Counted from the stretch's first letter, positions 1 through 9,023 are shown. The stretch: 64,000 nt of DNA from Deltaproteobacteria bacterium (GCA_016235345.1 JACRLG010000011.1:35117-99116), one strand, 5' to 3'. A program made the numbers and translations. The notes: a model not told the origin generated them from the sequence alone.

Positions 1-456
1 GCGAGGCTTCTTTACATAGAAGCCAACTACGCAAACGGCAATCACGGCATTTACAAGGGCCTTCAGGCAAAGCCGGTCTATTACGCCTTAAGGTACCTTC
101 CGAAATCATTCCTGTCCTGGGGTCTTGGCAAAGCGCTTGGATTGGAATGGCTTACCGGGCTCATCCGCAAAAGGCAGCTTTCAGGCTTCAACCCGGGCAT
201 GGTGCAGCGCACCGCAGGTTTAGGGGCTCTGGCCAAATTCGCCAGCTCGGACGCGGCCTGTGAAAACGCACAGCTGGCCATGGAGATGATGGGGGCAAAA
301 GGGTTGAGGCACGAGCTGGGCACAGAAAAACGCCTCAGGGACATAAAGCTCCTTCAGATTTACGAGGGCACCAACCAGATATGCCGTATGGACCTTTTCA
401 GAAACCTGATAGCCCGCCGCCTGCCACAGGCAAAGCTCTATGAGGAATGCGTCTAA
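1..456 (+). CDS. Acyl-CoA dehydrogenase, C-terminal part (5' end outside window)
   Basis: The reading frame is open from base 1 and ends with TAA at 454-456, so only the last 151 codons are seen. The visible part is the C-terminal helical domain of an acyl-CoA dehydrogenase: it keeps the IYEGTNQI segment, whose glutamate is the catalytic base in this family, followed by the MDLFRNLIARR end. The enzyme introduces an alpha,beta double bond into an acyl-CoA and passes electrons to ETF. It is followed 12 nt later by a second acyl-CoA dehydrogenase, and both belong to the + strand operon that continues to buk. The substrate cannot be told from sequence. Confidence 0.85.
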   Translation, partial: ARLLYIEANYANGNHGIYKGLQAKPVYYALRYLPKSFLSWGLGKALGLEWLTGLIRKRQLSGFNPGMVQRTAGLGALAKFASSDAACENAQLAMEMMGAKGLRHELGTEKRLRDIKLLQIYEGTNQICRMDLFRNLIARRLPQAKLYEECV

Positions 457-468
457 AGGAGACCAATC

Positions 469-1596
469 ATGCAAGCCGATAAGGTTGCCAAAGAATATCA
501 AATGCTTGAAAAGTCGGTGCGGGAGTTTGCGGCCAAGATGCTCCGCCCCCGGCTGGAGGAAAACGACCGTTATCCGGTAAGCGACGATTTCGCAAAAGCA
601 GTGGAAAAGGCGATGGAGCTTGAGTACTTTTCAGTGATGCTTCCGGAAGATATGAACGGCTTCGGCGGAAAGACACTTCCTCTGGGTATTGTGCTTTCGT
701 GCATTTCGGAAACCGACGCCGCCATGGGCGCAATGATTCTCACAAACGCCGTGGCCCAGGAAATAATGCTTACAGCCGGAGAAACGGATATCGTAAGGGA
801 TATTTGCGGCAAGGCCGACTGGAGCCGCGAGCTTCTCATCGCGTTCCCCCTTTTGACGGATCCGGAGGAGGACGAAATCCTCCTTTCCGCAAAAAAAGAG
901 GACGGAAAATACCGGCTGTCTGGAACGGCTGAGTACGTGGTGATGGGACCGATGGCCCGAAGGGCTCTTGTTCCCGCAAAGCTTGGAAACGAGCCGGGAT
1001 ACGGGTTTTTCCTGGTGGATTTGGACCTGCCGGAGTCAAGCTCCCAAGGAGCCATATCGAGCGCAGGTCTGCACGCCTGCCCGGCCTCCGATATCAAATT
1101 CATGGGCGCCCAGGCGCGTCTCATGGGGAGGATGGAGGACGGCCCCCGTTATTATGAGCAAACGTGCATTAAAATGCTCCCGGCCGCCGCCGCAGTGGCG
1201 GGCGGCCTTATGCAGGGCTCCATGAAGGAAGCCCTCTCGTACTGCAAAAAGCGCAGGCAGGGCGGCAGAAGGATCATTGACTGGTCGGAACTGCGCCTGA
1301 TTCTCTCTGATATGCTCCTTGCGGCCAACACCGGCCGGATACTTCTCGACAACGCCTTCCGGGCGGTTGACGCCCATTCGGCCAAATGGGCCGAAGACGC
1401 TCTTACTGCATCCGTCTACGTCCTTGAAACAGCGTGCAGGCAGACATCCGACGGCATCCAGGCCCTTGGCGGCTACGGCTACACAAAGCATTCCTTTCAG
1501 GAGCGCCGTTTCCGGGACGCCCAGCATTTGAGGTCAATTTTCGGAAGCGCTGTCCCACGAAGGCTTGCATACGCAAAACTTGGTCTCAATTGCTGA
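469..1596 (+). CDS. Acyl-CoA dehydrogenase-like protein lacking the catalytic Glu
   Basis: A 375-residue protein, usual length for the acyl-CoA dehydrogenase family, with N-terminal helical, middle beta and C-terminal helical regions. The C-terminal signature LGGYGYTKHSFQERRFRDAQ is recognisable. Where active members have the YEGT motif with its catalytic Glu, this protein reads RSIFGSAVPRR, so the usual base is absent. The gene starts 12 nt after an acyl-CoA dehydrogenase that keeps its Glu. In mycobacterial ChsE-type enzymes two unequal subunits form an alpha2beta2 complex with only one catalytic Glu, and the same arrangement is inferred here. The RBS is AAGGAGA just before the ATG. Confidence 0.85.
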   Translation: MQADKVAKEYQMLEKSVREFAAKMLRPRLEENDRYPVSDDFAKAVEKAMELEYFSVMLPEDMNGFGGKTLPLGIVLSCISETDAAMGAMILTNAVAQEIMLTAGETDIVRDICGKADWSRELLIAFPLLTDPEEDEILLSAKKEDGKYRLSGTAEYVVMGPMARRALVPAKLGNEPGYGFFLVDLDLPESSSQGAISSAGLHACPASDIKFMGAQARLMGRMEDGPRYYEQTCIKMLPAAAAVAGGLMQGSMKEALSYCKKRRQGGRRIIDWSELRLILSDMLLAANTGRILLDNAFRAVDAHSAKWAEDALTASVYVLETACRQTSDGIQALGGYGYTKHSFQERRFRDAQHLRSIFGSAVPRRLAYAKLGLNC

Positions 1597-1652
1597 AAAT
1601 GAGGCCCAAAGCCATCCATTGAAGAATTTTTCCATAAATATGGAGAAGACAT

Positions 1653-2483
1653 ATGAAATCCCTGAAAGACAAGGTGGCCGTGGTGACGGGGGCCGCATCC
1701 GGCATAGGCCGCGAATTGTCGAAAGTCCTGGCCTCTGAGGGCTGCCATTTGGCCGTGGCGGATAAAAACGCCGAAGGTTTGCTGGAAACCGCTGGCATGC
1801 TGGAAAAAATCGGCGTCCGCACACTTTCGAGCCAGGTGGATGTCTCCAGCGCCGGGGATGTGGAGAAATTCGCGGCTCAGGTCATGGAACAGTTCGGACG
1901 TGTGGATATTATAATCAACAACGCTGGCATCGCCGTAGTGGCCCATATTGACCAAACGAACACTCCCGCATTCCAGAATGTCATGAACGTAAACTTCTGG
2001 GGCGTCTACAACGGGGTGACAGCCTTTCTTCCTTATCTGAAGAAACAGGGCTTTGGGCACATCGTCAACATATCCAGTGTGTTCGGACTGTGGGGCATAC
2101 CCACCCAGGCCGCATACAACTGCAGCAAGTTCGCGGTGCGGGGGCTTTCGGAGTCCCTGGCCCAGGAGCTTTCGGGAACCGGCATAAAAGTCTCCTGCGT
2201 CTATCCGGGCGGAATCAGGACTAATATTGCAAAAAGCGCCGGGTTCAATCAGTCTTTCGGGCCGTTTAAGGACAAGGAAACCTTCCGGAAGCTTTTCGAC
2301 GAGCACCTGGCCATTACCTCCCCGGAAAAGGCGGCCCTGTGCATAGTCAGGGGCATAAAGGCAAACCGCGCGAGGATACTCATCGGCCCGGACGCCTACC
2401 TTATGGATTATACCCAGAGGCTTTTCCCAAGGCTTTACCAGAACATCATCCCGGCGGCCATAAAACTGATGGGGAGGAAATGA
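1653..2483 (+). CDS. Short-chain dehydrogenase/reductase (SDR)
   Basis: A 276-residue classical SDR. It has the TGAASGIG cofactor-binding motif near residue 11, the NNAG motif near residue 90, a catalytic Ser in the NISSVFG region and the Tyr/Lys pair in AAYNCSKFA. Such enzymes oxidise or reduce a hydroxyl/keto group with NAD(P). In this operon it fits the 3-hydroxyacyl-CoA dehydrogenase step between the dehydrogenases and the thiolase, although the substrate is inferred from position only. Its stop overlaps the start of the thiolase (ATGA), so the two are probably translationally coupled. Confidence 0.85.
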   Translation: MKSLKDKVAVVTGAASGIGRELSKVLASEGCHLAVADKNAEGLLETAGMLEKIGVRTLSSQVDVSSAGDVEKFAAQVMEQFGRVDIIINNAGIAVVAHIDQTNTPAFQNVMNVNFWGVYNGVTAFLPYLKKQGFGHIVNISSVFGLWGIPTQAAYNCSKFAVRGLSESLAQELSGTGIKVSCVYPGGIRTNIAKSAGFNQSFGPFKDKETFRKLFDEHLAITSPEKAALCIVRGIKANRARILIGPDAYLMDYTQRLFPRLYQNIIPAAIKLMGRK

Positions 2484-3739
2484 AAGAAATGTCGCAAGAC
2501 GTTTACATAATCGGAACGGCCATGACCAAGTTCGGCAAATACCTGGAAAAAGGGGTGAAGACCCTTGCCGGCGAAGCCCTTGACCTGGTTCTTAAGGATG
2601 CGGGTCTTTCGCGTGGCGATATCGAGGCCGCTTGGTTTTCAAACTCAGGATGGGGCTACCACTCATTCCAGCACGCCGTGCGGGGCCAGGTGGCGCTTTC
2701 CGCAGGCGGCCTGGAAGGCCTTCCCATCGTTAATGTGGAAAACGCCTGCGCAAGCGGATCCACCGCCCTTCACTCCGCCTGGGCGGCTGTAAAAGCCGGA
2801 ATATACGACTGTGTTTTGGCCCTGGGGGCTGAAAAGATGTACGACGCCGACAAGGCCAAAACCATGATGATGTTCATGTCAGGCTCGGATGTGGAGGAGC
2901 TTTCGGTCTTCATGGAAAAATTCCGGGAGGCTGAGCAGAAACGAAAAGAAAAAGAGGCCCGCGAAAAGGGCCTGGAACCGCCGAAACCCGGCGGCGGCGG
3001 GCACTCGGCCTTCGTGGATCTATATTCCATAGGCGCCCGCATGCACATGGAAAAATACGGAACCACCCAGCGCCAATACGCAGTCATCGCGGCCAAGGCG
3101 CACATGAACTCCGTCATGAATCCCTACGCCCAATACACCTTTCCCATGACCGTGGAGGAAGTTCTGGCAGACCGGGAGGTCAGCTTTCCCCTGACCCGCG
3201 CCATGTGTGCACCCGTGGGGGATGGGGCTGCTGCGGTGATTTTGTGCGGCGAAAACTTTCTTAAGCGCCGGGGAACCCGAAGAAGCCTGCGTATCCGCGC
3301 CTCGGTTTTAAAGTCGGGAACCCGCACCGGCGACAACGATATATGCGCCCGTGCTTCCCGGGCTGCATACGAGATGGCCGGGTTGGGGCCGGAAGACATA
3401 CACGTGGTGGAAGTCCATGACGCCACGGCCTTCGGGGAGCTTCACCAGTGCGAGCAGATGGGCTTCTGCCCTGTGGGGGAAGGCGGCCCCTTTGCCGAAA
3501 GCGGAGCAACAGCCATCGGGGGGAAGATTCCCATCAATCCCGGAGGCGGGCTCATCGCCCGTGGCCATCCAGTGGGAGCTTCCGGGCTTGCCCAGGTCTT
3601 CGAGCTTGCCGCGCACTTAAACGGCGAGGCGGGGAAAAGGCAGGTAACAGGCGCACGCATGGCGCTTGCGGAAAACGGCGGCGGATTCCTTGGCACGGGC
3701 GAGGCTGCCATGGCGGTCCACATACTGGAAAAGGTTTAG
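2480..3739 (+). CDS. Thiolase family protein (SCP-x / lipid-transfer type)
   Basis: A 419-residue thiolase-fold protein. The nucleophilic Cys is residue 90 in VENACASGS, and the C-terminal catalytic region is visible as NPGGGLIARGHPVGASG. The overall pattern is the SCP-x/lipid-transfer subgroup rather than the AtoB/FadA type. An unusual charged insert rich in Lys and Glu, then Pro and Gly, lies near residues 150-175. The ATG at 2480 overlaps the SDR stop; GGGGAGG at 2471-2477 is very close to it, so the ATG at 2489 (11 nt away) is an equally good start. It likely cleaves a 3-ketoacyl-CoA made by the SDR. Confidence 0.8.
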   Translation: MKEMSQDVYIIGTAMTKFGKYLEKGVKTLAGEALDLVLKDAGLSRGDIEAAWFSNSGWGYHSFQHAVRGQVALSAGGLEGLPIVNVENACASGSTALHSAWAAVKAGIYDCVLALGAEKMYDADKAKTMMMFMSGSDVEELSVFMEKFREAEQKRKEKEAREKGLEPPKPGGGGHSAFVDLYSIGARMHMEKYGTTQRQYAVIAAKAHMNSVMNPYAQYTFPMTVEEVLADREVSFPLTRAMCAPVGDGAAAVILCGENFLKRRGTRRSLRIRASVLKSGTRTGDNDICARASRAAYEMAGLGPEDIHVVEVHDATAFGELHQCEQMGFCPVGEGGPFAESGATAIGGKIPINPGGGLIARGHPVGASGLAQVFELAAHLNGEAGKRQVTGARMALAENGGGFLGTGEAAMAVHILEKV

Positions 3740-3748
3740 GGGGCTGAT

Positions 3749-4480
3749 ATGTCCGAGACCGGCAAGGATAATCGAGACGCTTTTCTGGAAAAGCTTAAGG
3801 CCGAGTTCACGGAAACAGAGAAAGTGATCTTAAGCCGCAGAAGCGTCCGCCAGTTCAAAAAGGAACAGGTCCCGGAGTTCATGGTGAAAAGAATTCTGGA
3901 GGCTGGCAGGTTCGCCCCCTCCGCCGGTAACTTCCAGCCCTGGAAATTCATCGTGGTGAGGGATCAGGAGATAATCGGCGGCATCACAAAAACCGTGATG
4001 GACACCTGCCGCTCCTTTACAAGGATAGTGGACTACAGGGCCGGGGGCTCGCCCTTTATTCGCAGCATGGCCAAGTTTTTAACCTGGCTTAAGCCCAACG
4101 AACTGCATCCCATGCCTTTTTCAGCTCTGCCCCTGGTGGCCGCTGGGAAGCTTTCACTTTTTCACGGCGCGCCCACGGTCATCATCATATTGAAAGATGT
4201 CCGGGGTGTGTCGAAGCCGGACCTCGATTGCGGCATAGCGGGCCAGAATATGGTGCTGGCTGCTCACAGCATGGGGCTGGGAACCTGTTGGGTGGGCTTT
4301 TCCAAGCTGGCCCTGGACAGGAACACCCAATGGAAAAAAAGGCTTGGAATAAAATACCCGTACAGGTTCGCCTCAAGCCTCGCCATAGGCTGGCCGAAGG
4401 GCAATCCCGACGGGATGGTTCCCAGACAACTCCATGCAATTGACTGGCACGAGAACGGCGGCATCCAAACCGTCTACTGA
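3749..4480 (+). CDS. Nitroreductase family flavoprotein
   Basis: A 243-residue FMN-dependent nitroreductase-fold protein. The N-terminal SRRSVRQFKKEQVP motif and the RFAPSAGNFQPWKFIVV segment are the FMN-binding signatures, and the GIAGQNMVLAAHSMGLGTCW helix is typical of the dimer interface. It starts 9 nt after the thiolase and precedes a ferredoxin by 15 nt. The pairing with a ferredoxin suggests electrons pass between ferredoxin and FMN, for instance to reduce an enoyl-type intermediate; this is inference. A generic oxidoreductase role is the safe call. Confidence 0.8.
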   Translation: MSETGKDNRDAFLEKLKAEFTETEKVILSRRSVRQFKKEQVPEFMVKRILEAGRFAPSAGNFQPWKFIVVRDQEIIGGITKTVMDTCRSFTRIVDYRAGGSPFIRSMAKFLTWLKPNELHPMPFSALPLVAAGKLSLFHGAPTVIIILKDVRGVSKPDLDCGIAGQNMVLAAHSMGLGTCWVGFSKLALDRNTQWKKRLGIKYPYRFASSLAIGWPKGNPDGMVPRQLHAIDWHENGGIQTVY

Positions 4481-4495
4481 CAAGAAAGGGCTGCT

Positions 4496-4813
4496 ATGGG
4501 AGCCTTCGGCTTTCTGGACCGATTCCGAATCCCGACATATGACGATCCTTTTCAAATGCGATACGGATCGGTTGAAATAGATCCCGATAAATGTATCGGC
4601 TGCGCCCTGTGCGCAGGGGCATGCCCGGCGGACGCCATTTTCATGGAGTGTGAAAAAGCGCGGCCCAGGCTCGCCAAAGAGAACTTTTGCGCCTTCTGCG
4701 GAGACTGCGCGGCCATATGCCCAAAAGGGGCGGTCACGCTTATAAGCCCTTACGGATTTTCAAGGTTTTTCAAAACGTTGGACCGCGAAGGCCTGAGTCT
4801 TCCGAGGCTTTGA
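4496..4813 (+). CDS. 2x[4Fe-4S] ferredoxin-like protein
   Basis: A 105-residue protein with two Cys clusters, CIGCALCAGACP and CAFCGDCAAICP, each able to hold one [4Fe-4S] cluster. About 30 residues precede the first cluster and about 25 follow the second, so it is slightly longer than a simple bacterial ferredoxin. No signal peptide is seen, so it is probably cytoplasmic. It sits between the nitroreductase and the acyl-CoA ligase and is the likely electron carrier of this operon. Confidence 0.85.
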   Translation: MGAFGFLDRFRIPTYDDPFQMRYGSVEIDPDKCIGCALCAGACPADAIFMECEKARPRLAKENFCAFCGDCAAICPKGAVTLISPYGFSRFFKTLDREGLSLPRL

Positions 4814-4840
4814 CATTTCAAGAAAAAAGGAACAGACACC

Positions 4841-6436
4841 ATGAGCCATGAACGGATGGCTATTCCGCAGAAAACGTCCTACTGGTCCGAAGAGCTGGAA
4901 AGACAGGCCGAGATCAACAAAGACAAGGCCTTCCTGTACCTGGTGCAGGAAAGGCGCTCGGTTTCATACGGAAAGATGAACGAAAACGCCAACCGCCTGG
5001 CCAACTTTCTGCTCTCGAAGGGAGCAAGGCCCGGCGACGGGCTGGCGACCCTCATGGGGAACTCCGCCATGTTTCTGGACGCCTTTTTCGGAATCCAGAA
5101 GATAGGAATGTACATAAACCCGGTCAACACCGGCCTTAGGGGCGAGGGCCTCTCCTTCATCATAGACAACTGCGACGCCCGCTTCCTGATGGTGGATTAC
5201 GACAAGCTGGACCTTTATCAAAGCGTTCGGGGGGCCACCCCGAAAATAACGCATGTGATAGTGAACACCTTTGGAGCCCCTGATGATTTCAAGGTTCCGA
5301 AAGGAATGCTGGACCTTAAGGAGGCCTACTCCGCCGACGTTTCCTGCGCGAAACCAAGGGTTGATTTTTGCCTCAATTCGCTGCTTCTCATAATGTACAC
5401 CTCCGGCACAACGGGGCTCCCCAAGGGGGTCGTCTTCAGATACAACAAAAATCTGGTTGAAAAGATAAGGCTGCTTTCCCAGTTCGTGATGACTCCCGAT
5501 TCGATCTATTACTCACCCCTGGCGCTGTTTCACGGAAACGCCCTTTTCGTGGCCATGACCCAGGTGCTGGTTGCCGGGGCCACCCTTGCGCTTTCCACTA
5601 AATTTTCCGCCTCCAGGTTCTGGGAGGAGGTTTCCGAGTCTTGCGCCACAATATTCAATACTGTGGGAGCGATTATTCCAATTCTCCTCAAGCAGCCGGC
5701 AAGCCCCTTTGAAAAGACCCACCGCGTAAAGTTCATCATCTCGGCGGGATGTCCTGCTGACATGTGGGAGCCCTTCGAAAAAAGGTTCGGCGTCACCATC
5801 TACGAAGCGTACGGTTCCATTGACGGCACCGGCTCCATCATGAACCTTGGGAATGCGCCCAAGGGCTCCGTTGGACAGACTCTGTTATCCGACATCCGGC
5901 TGGTTGATGAGAAGGGCTGCGATGTCCCGGTTGGAACTGCTGGCGAGCTCCTCTTTCGGGTCAATCCCGACAGGAAGAGTACAGTTGAATACTACAAAAA
6001 CGACGACGCCACCATATCCAAGACCAGGGGTGAATGGGAGCACACCGGAGACTACATGTACAGGGACTGCGCGGGCTATCTTTATTTTGTAGGCCGCAAG
6101 ACGGATTCCATGCGAAGGCGCGGTGAGAATGTTTCAGCCTACGAGGTGGAAAAGGTAATTCTTAACAACCCCATGATACAGGAGTGCGCCGTCTACGGGG
6201 TTCCCTCCGAAATGACCGAGGACGAGATCATGGCCTCTGTGACTCTGGTGAACGGCAGTCGGATGCTCCCGTCGGAGCTTCGTGACTTTTTGAAGGACAA
6301 ACTCGCCCGGTACGCCATTCCACGTTACATAAGGATAGTGGACGATTTCCCGCGAACCGAGACCTTCCGCATAAAGAAAAACGAACTCAAGGCCCTGGGC
6401 GTTACGCAGGATACCTGGGACGCGGAAAATCCATGA
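4841..6436 (+). CDS. AMP-dependent acyl-CoA synthetase/ligase
   Basis: A 531-residue ANL-superfamily ligase. The P-loop motif YTSGTTGLPKGVV lies near residue 186, EAYGSIDGTGSI is the A5-like motif, HTGDYMYRD contains the A7 Asp, and a C-terminal Lys lies in RIKKNELKALG. It activates a carboxylic acid to acyl-AMP and then to acyl-CoA. Among family members it looks closest to the CaiC / FATP-like branch, but the substrate is not readable. In this operon it would supply the acyl-CoA consumed by the dehydrogenases. RBS AAAGGA lies before the ATG at 4841. Confidence 0.85.
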   Translation: MSHERMAIPQKTSYWSEELERQAEINKDKAFLYLVQERRSVSYGKMNENANRLANFLLSKGARPGDGLATLMGNSAMFLDAFFGIQKIGMYINPVNTGLRGEGLSFIIDNCDARFLMVDYDKLDLYQSVRGATPKITHVIVNTFGAPDDFKVPKGMLDLKEAYSADVSCAKPRVDFCLNSLLLIMYTSGTTGLPKGVVFRYNKNLVEKIRLLSQFVMTPDSIYYSPLALFHGNALFVAMTQVLVAGATLALSTKFSASRFWEEVSESCATIFNTVGAIIPILLKQPASPFEKTHRVKFIISAGCPADMWEPFEKRFGVTIYEAYGSIDGTGSIMNLGNAPKGSVGQTLLSDIRLVDEKGCDVPVGTAGELLFRVNPDRKSTVEYYKNDDATISKTRGEWEHTGDYMYRDCAGYLYFVGRKTDSMRRRGENVSAYEVEKVILNNPMIQECAVYGVPSEMTEDEIMASVTLVNGSRMLPSELRDFLKDKLARYAIPRYIRIVDDFPRTETFRIKKNELKALGVTQDTWDAENP

Positions 6437-6448
6437 GCTCCAGAAATA

Positions 6449-7393
6449 ATGGCGGTTCTAATGATCAGAAACTTTAAGGAGCTTCTGGCCGAAGCGCGGG
6501 CGACGCCTCCCATCACCGTTTCCGTAGCCGCAGCCGACGAGGGCGAGACCTTGAAGGCCGTGGTGGAGGCGGCCAAGATTGGGCTTGCGAAAGCGGTCCT
6601 TGCAGGTGACCGGAACATCATCGAGGAAATGCTGGCGCGGGAGTCCGTCCCCGCCCAAACTTTCGAGATACTCCACGAAAAAAACCCCGTAAAGGCTGCG
6701 GCCCTTGCTGTCCAGGCGGTCAGCGGCGGGCGCGCCGACATATTAATGAAGGGAGGGGTTTCCACCTCCAAATTTTTGCAGTCGGCCCTTTCCGCCCAAG
6801 GGGGCCTCCGGCGCGGGCTTTTCAGCGATGTTGCCGTTTACGAGGACCAGCGGTCGGAAGCAAGGCTGGTGCTGGTTTCGGACGGCGGGGTCAATATCCT
6901 GCCAACCATAAGGCAGAAGCTGGAAATTATTGGAAACGCCGTGAGAGTCGCCCATCGCCTGGGTATCAAAAGCCCAAAGGTGGCTCTTCTCTCCGGGTCC
7001 GAGAAGGTTCACCCGGATTTCGGCTCCACAATAGATGCGGTGGCCCTGGTGAAAATCTGCCAGGACAGCCCGGTGGAAGGCTGCGTGGTGGACGGGCCCT
7101 TCGCACTTGATAACGCCATAGACGAGGCATCTGCCAGAAAAAAGGGCATAGAATCGCCGGTGGCCGGGCGCGCCGACATCCTGATCGTGCCCAGCCTCGA
7201 GGCTGGAAACATCTTCACAAAGGGTCTTCAGTATTATGCAGGAAAAATGCTGATCCACGTTGGAATGGGTGCCTTGGCGCCCATTCTCATAGACTCGCGC
7301 TCGGCCACATACGCTGAAAAGATGCTCTCCCTGGCCCTGGCGAAGCTCATGTGCGGAAAAGATTCTTACGGAAACGGACCGTCCGATGATTGA
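6449..7393 (+). CDS. ptb: Phosphate acetyl/butyryltransferase family protein (Ptb-like)
   Basis: A 314-residue protein of the phosphotransacetylase fold, length typical of phosphate butyryltransferase. Visible features are the ADILMKGGVSTSKFLQ segment, the GGVNILPT region and the C-terminal ADILIVPSLEAGNIFTKGLQ block, all characteristic of Ptb. It converts acyl-CoA plus phosphate to acyl-phosphate plus CoA. It starts 12 nt after the ligase and overlaps the next gene by 8 nt. Together with buk it gives substrate-level ATP from an acyl-CoA. Butyryl or a branched short chain is likely, but phosphotransacetylase activity on another acyl group is not excluded. Confidence 0.85.
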   Translation: MAVLMIRNFKELLAEARATPPITVSVAAADEGETLKAVVEAAKIGLAKAVLAGDRNIIEEMLARESVPAQTFEILHEKNPVKAAALAVQAVSGGRADILMKGGVSTSKFLQSALSAQGGLRRGLFSDVAVYEDQRSEARLVLVSDGGVNILPTIRQKLEIIGNAVRVAHRLGIKSPKVALLSGSEKVHPDFGSTIDAVALVKICQDSPVEGCVVDGPFALDNAIDEASARKKGIESPVAGRADILIVPSLEAGNIFTKGLQYYAGKMLIHVGMGALAPILIDSRSATYAEKMLSLALAKLMCGKDSYGNGPSDD

Positions 7394-7835
7394 AGACAGC
7401 GACTATATGATACCCCAGCTATCGGTTTTCATCGAAAACAGGCTTGCAAGTCTTTCAGAGCTTGCGCGCCGCCTGGCGGATGAAAACATCAATCTTCGAG
7501 GATTTACTCTCGCCGAATCAAGGGAGTTCGGAACCGTTCGCATCATAGTGGCGGAGGTGGAGGCCTGTAAGGTTGCGTTGAATAAGGCGGGCTACCACTA
7601 CGTGGAAACCCCGGTGCTGGCTGTGGAAGTCACGGACAGGCCGGGAGGCATGGCCAATGTTCTTGAACACCTTGCCTGTTCACACATAAACGTGGACTAC
7701 GCATACGCCATGACAGAAAAGCACGGACTGAGCGCCGTAATCATTTTGCGGGTGGATGATTTGAAAAAGGCCGTCATGGTCTTGAAGAAGACGAATGTTC
7801 GGCTGCTTTCGCGGAAGGACATTACACTGATATGA
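7386..7835 (+). CDS. Tandem ACT-domain protein
   Basis: A 149-residue protein made of two ACT-like halves (about residues 8-70 and 75-145). The second half begins with VEVTDRPGGMANVLEHL, a typical ACT opening. Free-standing tandem ACT proteins bind amino acids or other small ligands and are often next to CoA-ligase genes. It overlaps ptb by 8 nt and buk by 4 nt (ATGA), so it is a fixed part of this operon, probably as a regulator or sensor. A second ATG at 7407 is possible; neither start has a strong RBS. Confidence 0.8.
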   Translation: MIEDSDYMIPQLSVFIENRLASLSELARRLADENINLRGFTLAESREFGTVRIIVAEVEACKVALNKAGYHYVETPVLAVEVTDRPGGMANVLEHLACSHINVDYAYAMTEKHGLSAVIILRVDDLKKAVMVLKKTNVRLLSRKDITLI

Positions 7836-8917
7836 AGACCCAAGGCAAGGACGCGGGCGGGTTCCGAATACTCGTAATCAATCCCGGAAGCACATCCACC
7901 AAGGTTGCGCTGTTTCACGGCGAAATATGTGTGGCGTCCAGCACCCTCAATCATTCAGGCGAAGAGCTTGCGGTGTTCAATAAGGTAATGGACCAGTTGG
8001 ATATGAGGACGGAGGCCGTTCTTGCGTTCTGCTCGGAAAACGGAATTTTGAGGGCGGACGCCGTTGTGGGACGCGGCGGTCTTCTAAGGCCCGTTGCCGG
8101 AGGAACTTTTCGGGTGAACCACGCCATGATCCGGGACCTTATGGAATCAAGGTTCGGAGAGCACGCATCAAATTTGGGGCCCATCCTTGCAGATAGGTTC
8201 GGGGAAAAGTTTGGCGCCCCGGCGTTCATCGTGGACCCTGTAAGCGTGGACGAGTATGAGCCTTGCTCAAGGATTTCGGGCTTTCCCGGCATTGAGAGGC
8301 GATGCCGCACCCATGCCCTTAACATAAAGGCGGTTGCACGCAGGTGCGCGGAGGAACTCAACAAGCCTCTTCGGGATACGAATTTCGTGGTGGCGCATTT
8401 GGGAGGCGGTATCTCAGTATGCGCCCTTGCTGGCGGACGGATAATTGATTCCACCGACGGCCTTCTGGGCGAAGGGCCTTTTTCCATGGAGCGGGCCGGG
8501 ACCCTTCCGATTAGCGGGGTCATTGACCTTTGCTTCGATAAGGGGCTTTCGAAAAAGGAGGTGCTCCACCTCTTTTCAAGATGCTCCGGTTTTTTTGGAT
8601 ACACCGGGATTGGTAGTTTTAAGGATATATTAGAGCTGATTGAAGCAGGCGACAGGACGGCGCTTCTGGTTTTCGAGGCAATGGTAAGGCAGGTGGTAAA
8701 ATGGATCGCCGCAATGGCGGCCCTTTTCAAGGGGGCTGCAGACTCGATAATCCTCACGGGCGGGATGGCAAACTCTCTTCTTTTAACCTACGCCATACAG
8801 GAGTACATCGGGCACCTGGCCCGCGTGATTGTATATCCGGGCGAGTTCGAGATGGAGGCTCTGGCCGGGGGCGTTTGCCGAATCCTTAAAAAATCCGAAC
8901 CTGAATTGGATTACTGA
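7832..8917 (+). CDS. buk: Butyrate kinase family (acetokinase fold)
   Basis: A 361-residue acetate/butyrate kinase family protein, length typical for butyrate kinase. The N-terminal phosphate-binding motif ILVINPGSTSTKVALF, the central VAHLGGGISVCAL motif and the C-terminal SIILTGGMANS motif are all present. It transfers phosphate from an acyl-phosphate to ADP. Its start overlaps the ACT gene stop (ATGA). It is the last gene of the + strand operon; the next 480 bases hold no gene. Confidence 0.88.
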   Translation: MKTQGKDAGGFRILVINPGSTSTKVALFHGEICVASSTLNHSGEELAVFNKVMDQLDMRTEAVLAFCSENGILRADAVVGRGGLLRPVAGGTFRVNHAMIRDLMESRFGEHASNLGPILADRFGEKFGAPAFIVDPVSVDEYEPCSRISGFPGIERRCRTHALNIKAVARRCAEELNKPLRDTNFVVAHLGGGISVCALAGGRIIDSTDGLLGEGPFSMERAGTLPISGVIDLCFDKGLSKKEVLHLFSRCSGFFGYTGIGSFKDILELIEAGDRTALLVFEAMVRQVVKWIAAMAALFKGAADSIILTGGMANSLLLTYAIQEYIGHLARVIVYPGEFEMEALAGGVCRILKKSEPELDY

Positions 8918-9023
8918 GGCGCACCCGGCCCGCGGCTGATTGAGTCCGGGCTGTCTTGTCCATCAGCGTGTTTCGGACTGGCTTCGGAACGCGAAGCTAT
9001 CAATGTTTTCGAGGCTTTCCGGG

